This document shows, one piece after another, positions 1 to 8,461 of a stretch of 9,152 nucleotides of DNA. The stretch comes from Syntrophaceae bacterium. GTDB taxonomy: Bacteria; Desulfobacterota; Syntrophia; Syntrophales; UBA2210. The DNA is taken from assembly GCA_030619435.1 (NCBI GenBank), contig JAUXBI010000049.1, positions 1 through 9,152 of the forward strand, given 5' to 3'. The position numbers were made by a program, and so were the translations under genes. Positions within the stretch are counted from its first letter, which is position 1. Each line of letters starts with the position of its first letter. The notes under the pieces were generated by a model, which saw only the letters and a list, made by a program, of their open reading frames with translations, searched no databases and had not been told where the DNA came from.

Positions 1-100
1 CATCCCCGCCCAGCCTCATGATGGAACCCTTTCCAAATTGCTTCTCAATCTGTGTTATAGCCAGCTCCACAGATCTTTCCTTATCTGTATCAGATATCAT
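1..100 (-). CDS. recA: RecA recombinase, N-terminal 33 codons (cut by window edge)
   Basis: This is the start of RecA, the ATP-dependent DNA strand-exchange protein that also triggers LexA cleavage in the SOS response. Reading the minus strand from the ATG at 98-100 gives 33 residues with no stop before the window ends. Residues 15-31 contain [15 protein letters not shown], the hallmark of the RecA N-terminal region just before the ATPase core, preceded by the usual short charged helix. A GGAGG Shine-Dalgarno sequence (106-110) lies 5 bases upstream of the ATG and fixes the start. The ATPase core, with Walker A, lies outside the window. The gene follows thpR in the same direction after a 216-base gap, a spacing that suggests its own promoter. 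A plus-strand reading frame across this stretch (18-320) is a shadow. Confidence 0.95.
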   Translation of the reverse strand, partial: MISDTDKERSVELAITQIEKQFGKGSIMRLGGD

Positions 101-316
101 AATAACCTCCCTTTACCTGTATAAATTTATGATTCTGTTTATTAATGGTCTTTTCGCCCAATCTCTGCGTTATGTTCAAAAAATAATCCTCGGAATATCA
201 ACTATATACCTGTGGTTATTTTTTTCGCATGCCTTGATCTTGAACAAAAATCCTCATAAATCAATAAAATCATTTATACCCTCTGAAAAAATTGATTCAA
301 AACTCAAAATTAAACG
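101..316 (-). promoter_or_regulatory. recA leader / thpR-recA intergenic region
   Basis: This 216-base AT-rich gap between the thpR stop and the recA start holds no convincing gene. It contains a possible sigma-70 promoter close to thpR (described separately), the recA Shine-Dalgarno sequence at 106-110, and a 10-base perfect palindrome ATAAATTTAT (121-130) just upstream of it. No strong terminator hairpin follows thpR, so readthrough from pgpA-cinA-thpR into recA remains possible. A regulatory role is inferred from the size and position of the gap. Confidence 0.5.
273..300 (-). promoter_or_regulatory. candidate sigma-70 promoter for recA
   Basis: On the minus strand a TTGAAT (295-300) is followed after 16 bases by TATAAA (273-278). 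That is four of six matches to the -35 consensus and five of six to the -10. It lies immediately after the thpR stop codon and would give a recA transcript with a leader of roughly 165 bases. In AT-rich DNA such matches arise by chance, so this is only a candidate. Confidence 0.4.
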
Positions 317-901
317 TTAACGCCCGCCGAATGGAAAGCCGGCAAGTTTCGTGTATACCGCACCACCGGGCTTCAGCTCACTCTCGAAGAGTATAAGCTC
401 CCGCACATCAAATCGAAATACACCCAGTTTCTTTATTCCTCCAATCAAAGCTTCTGCTCCGGAGATTATTCTGACACGTGACCGGGCCCTTCCCAACGTA
501 AGGTGCGGTTTAAACGATCTTTTTTCTCCCGGAAAACCGCATTCTTCCAAGTCTCTTTCAATCGCTGCCTGAAGAACCTCCAATCTCTGTACATCTCCAC
601 CTATGCCAAGCCATAATACCCTCGGATTCTTCAAACTGGGGAATCCCCCCGGCGAGTCTACATTCAGTACCATGGGAGCAATGTCCCTGACGTTTCTTTC
701 GACAACTTCCGAAATACGGACCACATCATCCTGAGATACATCGCCGAAAAACTTCAATGTAAGGTGCATCGCCTCCGGTCTGATCCACCTTATCCCCTTC
801 AGCGCGGGAGTCAACTTTTCCTTAATACCTTCTATCAGATATTTTATGCCCGGCGGAAGTTCTATCGCCAGAAATGTCCTCACGGATTTTCTGTCATTCA
901 T
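317..901 (-). CDS. thpR: RNA 2',3'-cyclic phosphodiesterase (2'-5' RNA ligase family, 2H phosphoesterase)
   Basis: This 194-residue protein belongs to the ThpR/LigT branch of the 2H phosphoesterases. These open 2',3'-cyclic phosphate ends on RNA and can join tRNA halves through 2'-5' links in vitro; their cellular role is poorly defined. Both signature HxTx motifs are present as HLTL, at residues 46-49 and 133-136, so the two catalytic histidines (46 and 133) and threonines (48 and 135) are intact. The N-terminus RTFLAIELPP is the usual family opening, and the length is typical. The ATG at 899-901 is preceded by a weak AGGG sequence 5 bases away. The gene lies 59 bases after cinA and 216 bases before recA, a neighbourhood seen in many related bacteria. 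The family assignment is firm; the substrate in this organism is unknown. Confidence 0.93.
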   Translation of the reverse strand: MNDRKSVRTFLAIELPPGIKYLIEGIKEKLTPALKGIRWIRPEAMHLTLKFFGDVSQDDVVRISEVVERNVRDIAPMVLNVDSPGGFPSLKNPRVLWLGIGGDVQRLEVLQAAIERDLEECGFPGEKRSFKPHLTLGRARSRVRIISGAEALIGGIKKLGVFRFDVRELILFESELKPGGAVYTKLAGFPFGGR

Positions 902-960
902 GACAACCCTTTTTAATATTAGATCTGATGAATAATTTTACATGCGCCGGCATTGTTATG

Positions 961-2208
961 TCAATCTACTCCTATGGTCAGAAACCTCCTCAACATATTC
1001 AGAGCTATCTGCGACGATATCTCCTTTATTCTCCTGCGATCCCACCTGAATAGAAACCTGCGGCATGTGGAGTTACCCCCGGCGGACAGCGCGATAAAGA
1101 CAGTCCCTACAGGTTTCTTTTCCGTTCCACCCGCAGGTCCTGCGATACCTGTTGTAGACAGGCCTATATCCGTGCCCGCAAGTTTTTGCACACCCTCCGC
1201 CATCAGGATGGCGACCTCTTCACTCACTGCACCATGTTTCTCTATGATTGAAGCGGGCACTCCGAGAAGTTCCACCTTTGAGGTATTGCTGTATGTAACC
1301 ACACCCCTTTCCAGAAACACCGAGCTACCGGGCACATCTGTCAGCCGATCGGTTATCAGACCCCCGGTGCACGATTCAGCCACCGAAAGTGTCAACCCTC
1401 TATCAGTTAGAAGAGCAGCTGTTACTCCCTCCATGGTGTCATCGTCATAACCGAATATATATCTGTATAGTTGCCCTTCTATTCTTTCGCAGACAACCCT
1501 GAGATTCTCTTCCGTACGTCGACTGTCCTCACCTCTGGATGTGACAACCAGATGTATCTCGGGAAACCGGGGATAAAAGCCTATATTCACTCCTGGGATC
1601 TTCAGATCTTCATGCGAAAGAGCCTGGTCTATTCGGGACTCGGTACGCCCAAAAGTTTTTATCGTCCTTTTCGCAACATGTTCACGATACGCGATCTTAT
1701 CTCTGAAGAGTGGAATCACGCCGTCTGAAAACATTTTTCTTGCTTCGACAGGAACTCCGGGTATGACGGCGACAGGTCTACCGCCCCGCTCCAGGAAGAA
1801 TCCGCAGGCAGTGCCAACAGGATTATCTATGATACCGGCCCCTTCAGGGAACATCGCCTGCTTCGCGTTGTTTTCCGTCCACGGAATATTAAGTCTGCTG
1901 AATCGTCTCTTAAGCTGCTTGAGGACGACATCATCGGTGTATAAATTAAGGTCAAACGCACTGGCAACAGCTGCGGTTGTTATATCATCCACCGTCGGAC
2001 CGAGTCCTCCCGTAACGACCAGCGCGTCGGCGATTTCCATGAGATAATCGAGTCCTCCCCTGATCGCATCTCTATCGTCACCGACGGTCATCACAGCAGA
2101 CACTCCCCACCCGTGCTCGTACAGTTCACGTGCTATAAAGGAAGAATTTGTATCCTGCGTCATGCCGCTTGTCAGCTCGTTTCCTATGACCAGTATCCCT
2201 ATATTCAT
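961..2208 (-). CDS. cinA: CinA family protein: COG1058 nucleotide-binding domain fused to PncC-type nicotinamide-nucleotide amidase domain
   Basis: This two-domain CinA protein has 415 residues from the ATG at 2206-2208. The N-terminal domain (about 1-170) is the MoaB/MogA-like COG1058 fold, with TGGLGPTVDD at about 66-75; members hydrolyse ADP-ribose. The C-terminal domain (about 258-415) resembles PncC, which deamidates nicotinamide mononucleotide to nicotinate mononucleotide in NAD salvage; it carries VAESCTGG (276-283), YSNTSK (306-311) and TTGIAGP (352-358). In well-studied naturally competent bacteria cinA is linked to recA and competence, but nothing here shows competence. A GTG lies directly before the ATG (2209-2211), and neither start has a clear Shine-Dalgarno sequence. 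I prefer the ATG because MNIGILVIGNEL matches the family start. The pgpA stop lies 9 bases upstream of the ATG, so translational coupling is likely. Confidence 0.95.
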   Translation of the reverse strand: MNIGILVIGNELTSGMTQDTNSSFIARELYEHGWGVSAVMTVGDDRDAIRGGLDYLMEIADALVVTGGLGPTVDDITTAAVASAFDLNLYTDDVVLKQLKRRFSRLNIPWTENNAKQAMFPEGAGIIDNPVGTACGFFLERGGRPVAVIPGVPVEARKMFSDGVIPLFRDKIAYREHVAKRTIKTFGRTESRIDQALSHEDLKIPGVNIGFYPRFPEIHLVVTSRGEDSRRTEENLRVVCERIEGQLYRYIFGYDDDTMEGVTAALLTDRGLTLSVAESCTGGLITDRLTDVPGSSVFLERGVVTYSNTSKVELLGVPASIIEKHGAVSEEVAILMAEGVQKLAGTDIGLSTTGIAGPAGGTEKKPVGTVFIALSAGGNSTCRRFLFRWDRRRIKEISSQIALNMLRRFLTIGVD

Positions 2209-2217
2209 CACATTTAT

Positions 2218-2673
2218 TTAAATCACAAATCTGATAAGCAGAAGCAGTATTATATTCCCGTAAATGCCGGCAACTATGTCATCACCCACCACGCCATAGC
2301 CCCCGGGAAGTTTCCTTTCGCAGAGGCGTATGGGAAACGGCTTGATAATGTCAAAGATCCGAAAGATTACAAATCCCCAGAATATATGCCAGACGGTAGG
2401 CGCAATCAGGAACATGGTGACCTGAAATCCCACTATTTCGTCAATAACGATCCGGCCCGGATCCTTTTCATCATATATCCTTTCCGCCTCTTGCGAAACA
2501 TAAACAGCAAAAAGTGAAAGGGCAACAACAGACAAGAGATAGAGTGACCACGAAAAGCGGGAAAAGACCATATATACAGGTATGCCAATCAGCGTCCCAG
2601 CCGTGCCGGGGGCAAAAGGCGAAAGGCCACTGCCCAGACCCGTTGCCACGATCTTTATGAACCTGTCATGCAT
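2218..2673 (-). CDS. pgpA: phosphatidylglycerophosphatase A
   Basis: This 151-residue inner-membrane protein is of the PgpA family, which dephosphorylates phosphatidylglycerol phosphate to phosphatidylglycerol. The conserved blocks appear in order: GLGSGLSPFAPGTAGTL at 12-28, DPGRIVIDEIVG at 71-82, FRIFDIIKPFP at 104-114 and GGYGVVGDDIVAGIYG at 124-139. The acidic residues in the second and fourth blocks (Asp78, Glu79, Asp131, Asp132) fit the metal-dependent active site. Hydrophobic segments at roughly 26-37, 43-60, 82-108 and 133-150 fit a small multi-pass membrane protein. The start is the ATG at 2671-2673, with GAGG about 9 bases upstream. It is the first gene after the ATP synthase terminator, so it probably opens a separate transcript with cinA and thpR. 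Length and motifs are typical. Confidence 0.94.
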   Translation of the reverse strand: MHDRFIKIVATGLGSGLSPFAPGTAGTLIGIPVYMVFSRFSWSLYLLSVVALSLFAVYVSQEAERIYDEKDPGRIVIDEIVGFQVTMFLIAPTVWHIFWGFVIFRIFDIIKPFPIRLCERKLPGGYGVVGDDIVAGIYGNIILLLLIRFVI

Positions 2674-2705
2674 GGTATCATGCCTCGCTCACTTTACTGC
2701 TAACA

Positions 2706-2734
2706 GAAGTACAATGAGTGATTCCCTTTGTCAA
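2706..2734 (-). promoter_or_regulatory. candidate promoter for the pgpA-cinA-thpR transcript
   Basis: On the minus strand a perfect TTGACA (2729-2734) is followed after 17 bases by TACTTC (2706-2711), a poor -10. It sits between the ATP synthase terminator and pgpA and would give a short leader of about 25 bases. A second TTGACT lies further upstream near 2786. The placement is good, but the weak -10 keeps this tentative. Confidence 0.35.
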
Positions 2735-2799
2735 TGAATAACTCAAAGCCTGCAGAGCGAATACTTTGCCTTTCTCACAAGTCAACTCCTCTGCCACAC

Positions 2800-2835
2800 A
2801 AAAAAATAAGCCAGGAGAGCTTACTCCCCTGGCTT
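2800..2835 (-). terminator. intrinsic terminator of the ATP synthase operon
   Basis: Read on the minus strand, the arm at 2824-2835 pairs with the arm at 2808-2819 to form a 12-bp stem. Eleven pairs are Watson-Crick and one is a G-U wobble, and the loop is only four bases. The stem is followed by A and then seven U residues (2800-2806), the classic Rho-independent arrangement. It lies 55 bases after the epsilon subunit stop codon and separates the ATP synthase genes from pgpA. Confidence 0.9.
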
Positions 2836-2890
2836 GAATATTTTAACCTCTACATACCCGGACATACAAGAAATTACGCAGAAAATCTCT

Positions 2891-3298
2891 TTACACCTTT
2901 TCTGCAACCTTAAGTCTCTCGTTAGCCCTGTCCAGAGTGTTCTTTACCCTCTCATAATCGGCATCATCCTTGTTCATCCCGGCCAGTTCCGTTTCCGCCG
3001 ATTCTTTGGCTTTCTGCGCTTCTTCCTTTAATATAGACTCAGCCTTCTCGATAGATTCAACAAGAACTGTTGCCTTGAGATTTGTTATCTCCACATATCC
3101 TTCACCGGCAACATAATATGTTTTCTTGTTGTCTTTCGTATAATTGAGCTCGCCGAATTTTACAGAACTCAGGAGCGGCGCGTGACCAATCAACACCCCG
3201 AATTCGCCCTCGCTTCCCGATAATGTCACCTCTCCAACAATATCGCTGAATGCGAGCTTTTCAGGTGTAACTATCTCCAATATAAGTTCATCAGCCAT
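2891..3298 (-). CDS. atpC: ATP synthase F1 epsilon subunit
   Basis: This 135-residue epsilon subunit binds gamma in the central stalk of F1 and can inhibit ATP hydrolysis. The N-terminal beta-sandwich (about 1-83) contains the family core GSEGEFGVLIGHAPLL (28-43). The C-terminal part (84-135) is the charged helical hairpin that moves between inhibitory and relaxed positions in characterised enzymes. The C-terminal domain is full length, so regulation by epsilon is plausible, but this is inferred from the family. The ATG at 3296-3298 has a GGGGGA sequence about 8 bases upstream, and only 16 bases separate it from the beta subunit stop. It is the last gene of the operon and is followed by the terminator at 2800-2835. 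Confidence 0.97.
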   Translation of the reverse strand: MADELILEIVTPEKLAFSDIVGEVTLSGSEGEFGVLIGHAPLLSSVKFGELNYTKDNKKTYYVAGEGYVEITNLKATVLVESIEKAESILKEEAQKAKESAETELAGMNKDDADYERVKNTLDRANERLKVAEKV

Positions 3299-3314
3299 CT
3301 AACAATCCCCCGGC

Positions 3315-4748
<1,434 letters not shown>

Positions 4749-4761
4749 CTATTATATGCGG

Positions 4762-5640
4762 CTACTTCTTTGCCGACAACGCCTCTGTACCGCCTACAAT
4801 ATCCATAAGTTCGGCAGTGATAGCCGCCTGCCGCGCCCTGTTAAACTGCTGGGTCAGGCTCTGTATCATTTCTTCACAATTACTCGTCGCATTATCCATC
4901 GCAACCATCCTGGAACCATGTTCACCGGCTGACGTTTCCAGCAATCCCCTGTAGATAAGCACCCTCAGATACATGGGGATAATATGGGCCAGAAGCTGTT
5001 CTTCCGAAGGTTCGTATATATATTCAATCGTGGACTCGGATTCTGCCACACCTGACCCGACGGTAGATGCCGGCAGTAATCTGATCATGACAGGCTTCTG
5101 TGAGGAAACGTTCCGGAATTCATTATAGCAAAGGTACAATTCGTCATACTCTTCCGCGATAAAGGAAGGCACCGCCTCCTCCGCAATCTCTGTGGCAAGA
5201 CTCATATCAAAACTGCCCAGTTTCTCTACATACTCATCAACTATATTTCCTTTTTTCCTGAAAGAATCTCTTCCCTTCTTACCGACGGCGACTAACGACA
5301 CTTCCAGGCCTTCCTCATTCTTTTCCTTTGTAAAATTACCGACTTCCTTTATTATATTCGTATTAAATCCGGCACAGAGGCCTCTGTCCGACGTCATCAT
5401 AATTACCCTGACCCTGCGTGGCTCACGCACGGCAAGCAGGGGACTGGTGGTTGATTCCGCTCTACCGGCTAAACTGCCGAACACACCCATAAGCTTATCC
5501 GCATAAGGCCTGAAATTTTCCATTTTCAACTGTGCCGACTTCAATTTCGACGCCGCCACCATGTTCATAGCCCTGGTGATCTGTCTGGTTTTATCTACGG
5601 CTACAGATTGTCTTTTAATCTCTTTTAATGATGCACCCAT
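4762..5640 (-). CDS. atpG: ATP synthase F1 gamma subunit
   Basis: This 292-residue gamma subunit is the rotating shaft inside the alpha-beta hexamer. The N-terminal helix carries ITRAMNMVAASKLKSAQ (about 21-37), the classic gamma segment. The central globular part contains MTSDRGLCAGFNTNI (about 82-96), and the C-terminal helix ends with RARQAAITAEL followed by VGGTEAL, completing the coiled coil that rotates within F1. The longest reading frame begins with TTG at 5644-5646, but the ATG at 5638-5640 gives the family start MGASLKEIKR. A GGGGAG sequence (5650-5655) is only 3 bases from the TTG and 9 from the ATG, which favours the ATG. It follows alpha after a 62-base gap and precedes beta. Confidence 0.97.
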   Translation of the reverse strand: MGASLKEIKRQSVAVDKTRQITRAMNMVAASKLKSAQLKMENFRPYADKLMGVFGSLAGRAESTTSPLLAVREPRRVRVIMMTSDRGLCAGFNTNIIKEVGNFTKEKNEEGLEVSLVAVGKKGRDSFRKKGNIVDEYVEKLGSFDMSLATEIAEEAVPSFIAEEYDELYLCYNEFRNVSSQKPVMIRLLPASTVGSGVAESESTIEYIYEPSEEQLLAHIIPMYLRVLIYRGLLETSAGEHGSRMVAMDNATSNCEEMIQSLTQQFNRARQAAITAELMDIVGGTEALSAKK

Positions 5641-5702
5641 TAACAACCGCTCCCCTGTGCCATGTCCGGATTATACTATACAGTACCCGGATATCGGCTT
5701 CC

Positions 5703-7217
5703 CTACCCGGCAGTGAATACCGAATCAAACTCCGTCAGCATCTCTTTTATCCTGTTGTCCAGTTCCGGACTAAGCTCCTGCTTCTCATCTATCTCCTTCA
5801 TTACATCCGAATGTTTGCCATCCACAAAACTCAAGAGCTGCTTTTCGTAATCCTTAATACTTTCTACAGGATATTTATCTACAAATCCCCTGACGCCCGC
5901 GTACAATATCACCACTTCCTGGGACAGAGACATCGGCTGATACTGGGGCTGCTTCAGGATTTCGACAAGCCTGATTCCCCTGTTCAGCTGAGCCTGGGTT
6001 GCCTTGTCGAGATCACTCCCGAACTGTGCGAAAGAGGCCAGTTCCCTGTACTGCGCAAGGTCAAGTTTCAAGGTACCGGCAACCTGTTTCATGGCCTTTA
6101 CCTGTGCCGCGCCGCCAACCCTCGAAACAGACAGACCAACATTGATCGCGGGCCGTACACCGGAATAGAACAGATCCGGCTCAAGGTAAACCTGACCGTC
6201 AGTAATGGAAATGACGTTCGTGGGAATAAATGCGGAGACGTCCCCAGCCTGGGTCTCGATAATGGGGAGCGCTGTAAGGGATCCACCACCCAGTTTTTCG
6301 TTCACCCTTGCGGCTCGTTCCAGAAGTCTCGAGTGATTATAGAAGATATCTCCGGGATATGCCTCACGTCCGGGGGGTCTTCTCAGGAGAAGCGATATCT
6401 GCCGGTAAGCCACTGCCTGTTTGGAGAGATCGTCATACATGATCAGGGCGTCCTGACCGTTGTCCCTGAAATATTCTCCAATGCTGCACCCCGAGAACGC
6501 GGCTATGTACTGCAACGTCCCTGGATCACTGGCACAGGCTGAAACGACGCATGTGTAACTCATGGCATCGTGCTTTCTCAGAACTTCCACCACCTGCGCC
6601 ACCGTCGATTTTTTCTGTCCTATGGCAACATATATGCATTTGATTCCGGTATCCTTCTGCCTGATAATGGCATCTACGCATATAGCCGTCTTACCTATCT
6701 GGCGGTCCCCGATGATGAGTTCTCTCTGTCCTCTTCCGACAGGCGTCATGGCATCAATAGATTTCAACCCCGTATAGACAGGCTGGTTAACCGGCTGTCT
6801 GTCGATAACACCGGGCGCGACCATTTCTATCCTGCTGTGCGTGTCTGTCTCTATCGGGCCTTTCCCATCCAGAGGCTCTCCCGTGGCATCAATAACGCGC
6901 CCTAGAACAGCCTCTCCCACAGGGACCTGCGCTATCCTGCCTGTTCTCTTGACTACATCGCCCTCTTTGATATGTATATCTTCGCCCAGAATAGCGACAC
7001 CAACGTTGTCTCTTTCAAGGTTGAGCACCATTCCCAATATACCACCGGGAAACTCCAGAAGTTCCATGGCCATGGCATTTTCCACGCCGTAAACTCTGGC
7101 AATGCCATCACCAACCGACAGGACAGTGCCTGTTTCACTGACATCCAGTTTCTTCTCATAATCCTTTATCTGTTTGGAAATTACCTGTGTTATTTCCTCT
7201 GCCCTGATTGCATCCAT
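5703..7217 (-). CDS. atpA: ATP synthase F1 alpha subunit
   Basis: This 504-residue alpha subunit alternates with beta in the F1 hexamer. It binds nucleotide at non-catalytic sites and donates the arginine finger to the catalytic sites. Motifs in order are the N-terminal beta-barrel (about 27-95), Walker A GDRQIGKT (170-177), the Walker B strand ALIMYDD (257-263), [15 protein letters not shown] (276-290), and the arginine finger in SVSRVGG (363-369, Arg366). The C-terminal helical domain includes the conserved [19 protein letters not shown] (386-404). The N-terminal helix that binds the delta subunit is present. The ATG at 7215-7217 lies 3 bases after the delta stop codon. Its Shine-Dalgarno sequence (GGAGGAG) is inside the end of the delta gene, so the two are probably translated together. 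Confidence 0.98.
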   Translation of the reverse strand: MDAIRAEEITQVISKQIKDYEKKLDVSETGTVLSVGDGIARVYGVENAMAMELLEFPGGILGMVLNLERDNVGVAILGEDIHIKEGDVVKRTGRIAQVPVGEAVLGRVIDATGEPLDGKGPIETDTHSRIEMVAPGVIDRQPVNQPVYTGLKSIDAMTPVGRGQRELIIGDRQIGKTAICVDAIIRQKDTGIKCIYVAIGQKKSTVAQVVEVLRKHDAMSYTCVVSACASDPGTLQYIAAFSGCSIGEYFRDNGQDALIMYDDLSKQAVAYRQISLLLRRPPGREAYPGDIFYNHSRLLERAARVNEKLGGGSLTALPIIETQAGDVSAFIPTNVISITDGQVYLEPDLFYSGVRPAINVGLSVSRVGGAAQVKAMKQVAGTLKLDLAQYRELASFAQFGSDLDKATQAQLNRGIRLVEILKQPQYQPMSLSQEVVILYAGVRGFVDKYPVESIKDYEKQLLSFVDGKHSDVMKEIDEKQELSPELDNRIKEMLTEFDSVFTAG

Positions 7218-7220
7218 CCT

Positions 7221-7766
7221 CTACATCTCCTCCCCTATGAGTCCCCTTATGCTGTTCAACTGAGCTTTAACACTGCCATCGTAAAGGGTATCGCCGACTC
7301 CTATGACAACACCACCCAACAATGATGGATCTTCGTCAATAACCATCTCAACATTCTTTCCGGTCAGGCCTTCCATCTGTTTCTTAATCCTCGCGGACAG
7401 TTCACTTGACAGTGGAAATGCCGTTTTTACGCCGACTCTTACTTTATTTAAGACATCATCCATATATCTTTGATAACACTCTTCAATCTGCTCAAGGATA
7501 TCAACCCTTCTCTTATCCACCAGCAGCATCAGAAAATTCGACGTAGTGGTCGACATGCCAATCTTATCAAGAATATCTCCTATAACGGCCGATTTATCAG
7601 AATTGTCGAATACGGGATTGGCAAAAAATTCCGACAGATCCCCGCTTTCCTTCAATACGGAAGAGAATCCCTTAAGCTCACCATAGATGACCTCTATTTT
7701 ATCTTCCTTTTGCGCTATATCAAACAACGCCCTGGCATATCTCTTTGCAATATCGCTACCAATCAA
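7221..7766 (-). CDS. atpH: ATP synthase delta subunit (OSCP-like)
   Basis: This 181-residue delta subunit caps the F1 head and ties alpha to the b stalk. The N-terminal helical bundle (about 1-105) begins with IAKRYARALFDIA (6-18), the family signature, and includes NFLMLLVDKRR (77-87). The C-terminal domain carries DPSLLGGVVIGVGDTLYDGS (146-165), the conserved delta/OSCP motif. The start is a TTG (7764-7766), the only credible start. An in-frame stop (TAG) lies six codons upstream, and no ATG or GTG falls between that stop and the conserved N-terminal motif. GGTGAG (7773-7778) lies 6 bases ahead. The TTG overlaps the b subunit stop codon as TTGA, suggesting translational coupling. The length is typical. 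Confidence 0.96.
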   Translation of the reverse strand: MIGSDIAKRYARALFDIAQKEDKIEVIYGELKGFSSVLKESGDLSEFFANPVFDNSDKSAVIGDILDKIGMSTTTSNFLMLLVDKRRVDILEQIEECYQRYMDDVLNKVRVGVKTAFPLSSELSARIKKQMEGLTGKNVEMVIDEDPSLLGGVVIGVGDTLYDGSVKAQLNSIRGLIGEEM

Positions 7767-8461
7767 TTTCGGCTCACCATCCTATCCAAGAAATCATTGA
7801 CCATATTCTCGTGATCTTTTTCTTTGATGTTCTTTTTTAAAATTTCCTCGGCCATTTTAATAGAAAGCTCTGCCGCCTCCGTCCTGAGTTGCTTAAGAGC
7901 CTTTTTAAATTCCTGATCCATCCTGGCCTTTGAATCTTCCTCCATTTTCTTGGCAGATCTTTTCGCCTCTTCTATAATCTTTTCTTTCTCGGCAACCCCC
8001 TGCGCCTTTATCATGTCAGAGATCCCCTGTATCTCTCCTGCAGCCTTGTCCAATCTGGCGGAATGTTCCTCAAGTTTCTTTTCCGCTTCCTCTTTTGCCG
8101 CTACCGCTTCTTCCAGCGAAGTCCTGATGGACTCCCGATCAGAGACGAAAAAATTCCTGATAGCCTTGGCTGAAAGCTTGTAAAGGACTACAAGCAATAC
8201 GACAAAATTAAGAAATCTCCAACCAAAATTGATAAGTTTTTCCTTGCCATGATCCTCTCCATGATGTTCCTCTTCGGCAATATCTTCCATGGCTACATCT
8301 TCGGCTTCTATTTCCACACCTTCTTTTGCCCCAATGCTCTGCAGGGTTTTTTCGCTTTGCAGACCGCCCTCACTCTCATGGCTGTTATCAGCAACGGCAA
8401 AGGTGGCAGAAGCCAGTAACAATATCGAGATTAAACCAAAAACAACTAAAAGGCGCTTCAT
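7763..8461 (-). CDS. atpF: ATP synthase Fo b subunit with N-terminal signal peptide
   Basis: This 232-residue b subunit of the peripheral stalk is longer than the usual 155-170 because of an N-terminal extension. Residues 1-24 look like a cleavable signal peptide: Lys-Arg, a hydrophobic core, then AVA before Asp25. Residues 25-75 form an acidic, His-containing stretch with HHGEDHGKE at 66-74, predicted to lie outside the inner membrane. The membrane segment follows at about 80-97, after FGWRFLNF (79-86). The rest (about 105-225) is a charged, alanine-rich coiled coil reaching to F1. Signal-peptide-bearing b subunits are known in Desulfobacterota. The ATG (8459-8461) directly abuts the b' stop, with AAGGGG about 7 bases upstream. 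The 3' end overlaps the delta gene by 4 bases. The role of the extension is unknown. Confidence 0.94.
   Translation of the reverse strand: MKRLLVVFGLISILLLASATFAVADNSHESEGGLQSEKTLQSIGAKEGVEIEAEDVAMEDIAEEEHHGEDHGKEKLINFGWRFLNFVVLLVVLYKLSAKAIRNFFVSDRESIRTSLEEAVAAKEEAEKKLEEHSARLDKAAGEIQGISDMIKAQGVAEKEKIIEEAKRSAKKMEEDSKARMDQEFKKALKQLRTEAAELSIKMAEEILKKNIKEKDHENMVNDFLDRMVSRN

Noticed and set aside
117..132. LexA (SOS) box of the CTG-N10-CAG type ahead of recA.
   Set aside because: CTG is present at 117-119, but the bases 10 positions on (130-132) are TGA rather than CAG, and the nearby palindrome is centred one base off the expected axis. LexA motifs also differ between lineages.
18..320. A 100-residue open frame on the plus strand over the left end.
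   Set aside because: It lies opposite the recA start and its AT-rich leader, has no recognisable family features, and the minus-strand RecA N-terminus is unmistakable.
5641..5646. TTG start for the gamma subunit at 5644-5646.
   Set aside because: It lies only 3 bases from the Shine-Dalgarno sequence and adds two residues not expected in the family; the ATG at 5638-5640 fits better.
5628..6542. A 304-residue plus-strand open frame opposite the alpha subunit.
   Set aside because: It is an antisense shadow of atpA, which is complete with all motifs. The plus-strand translation resembles no family and has no ribosome-binding site.
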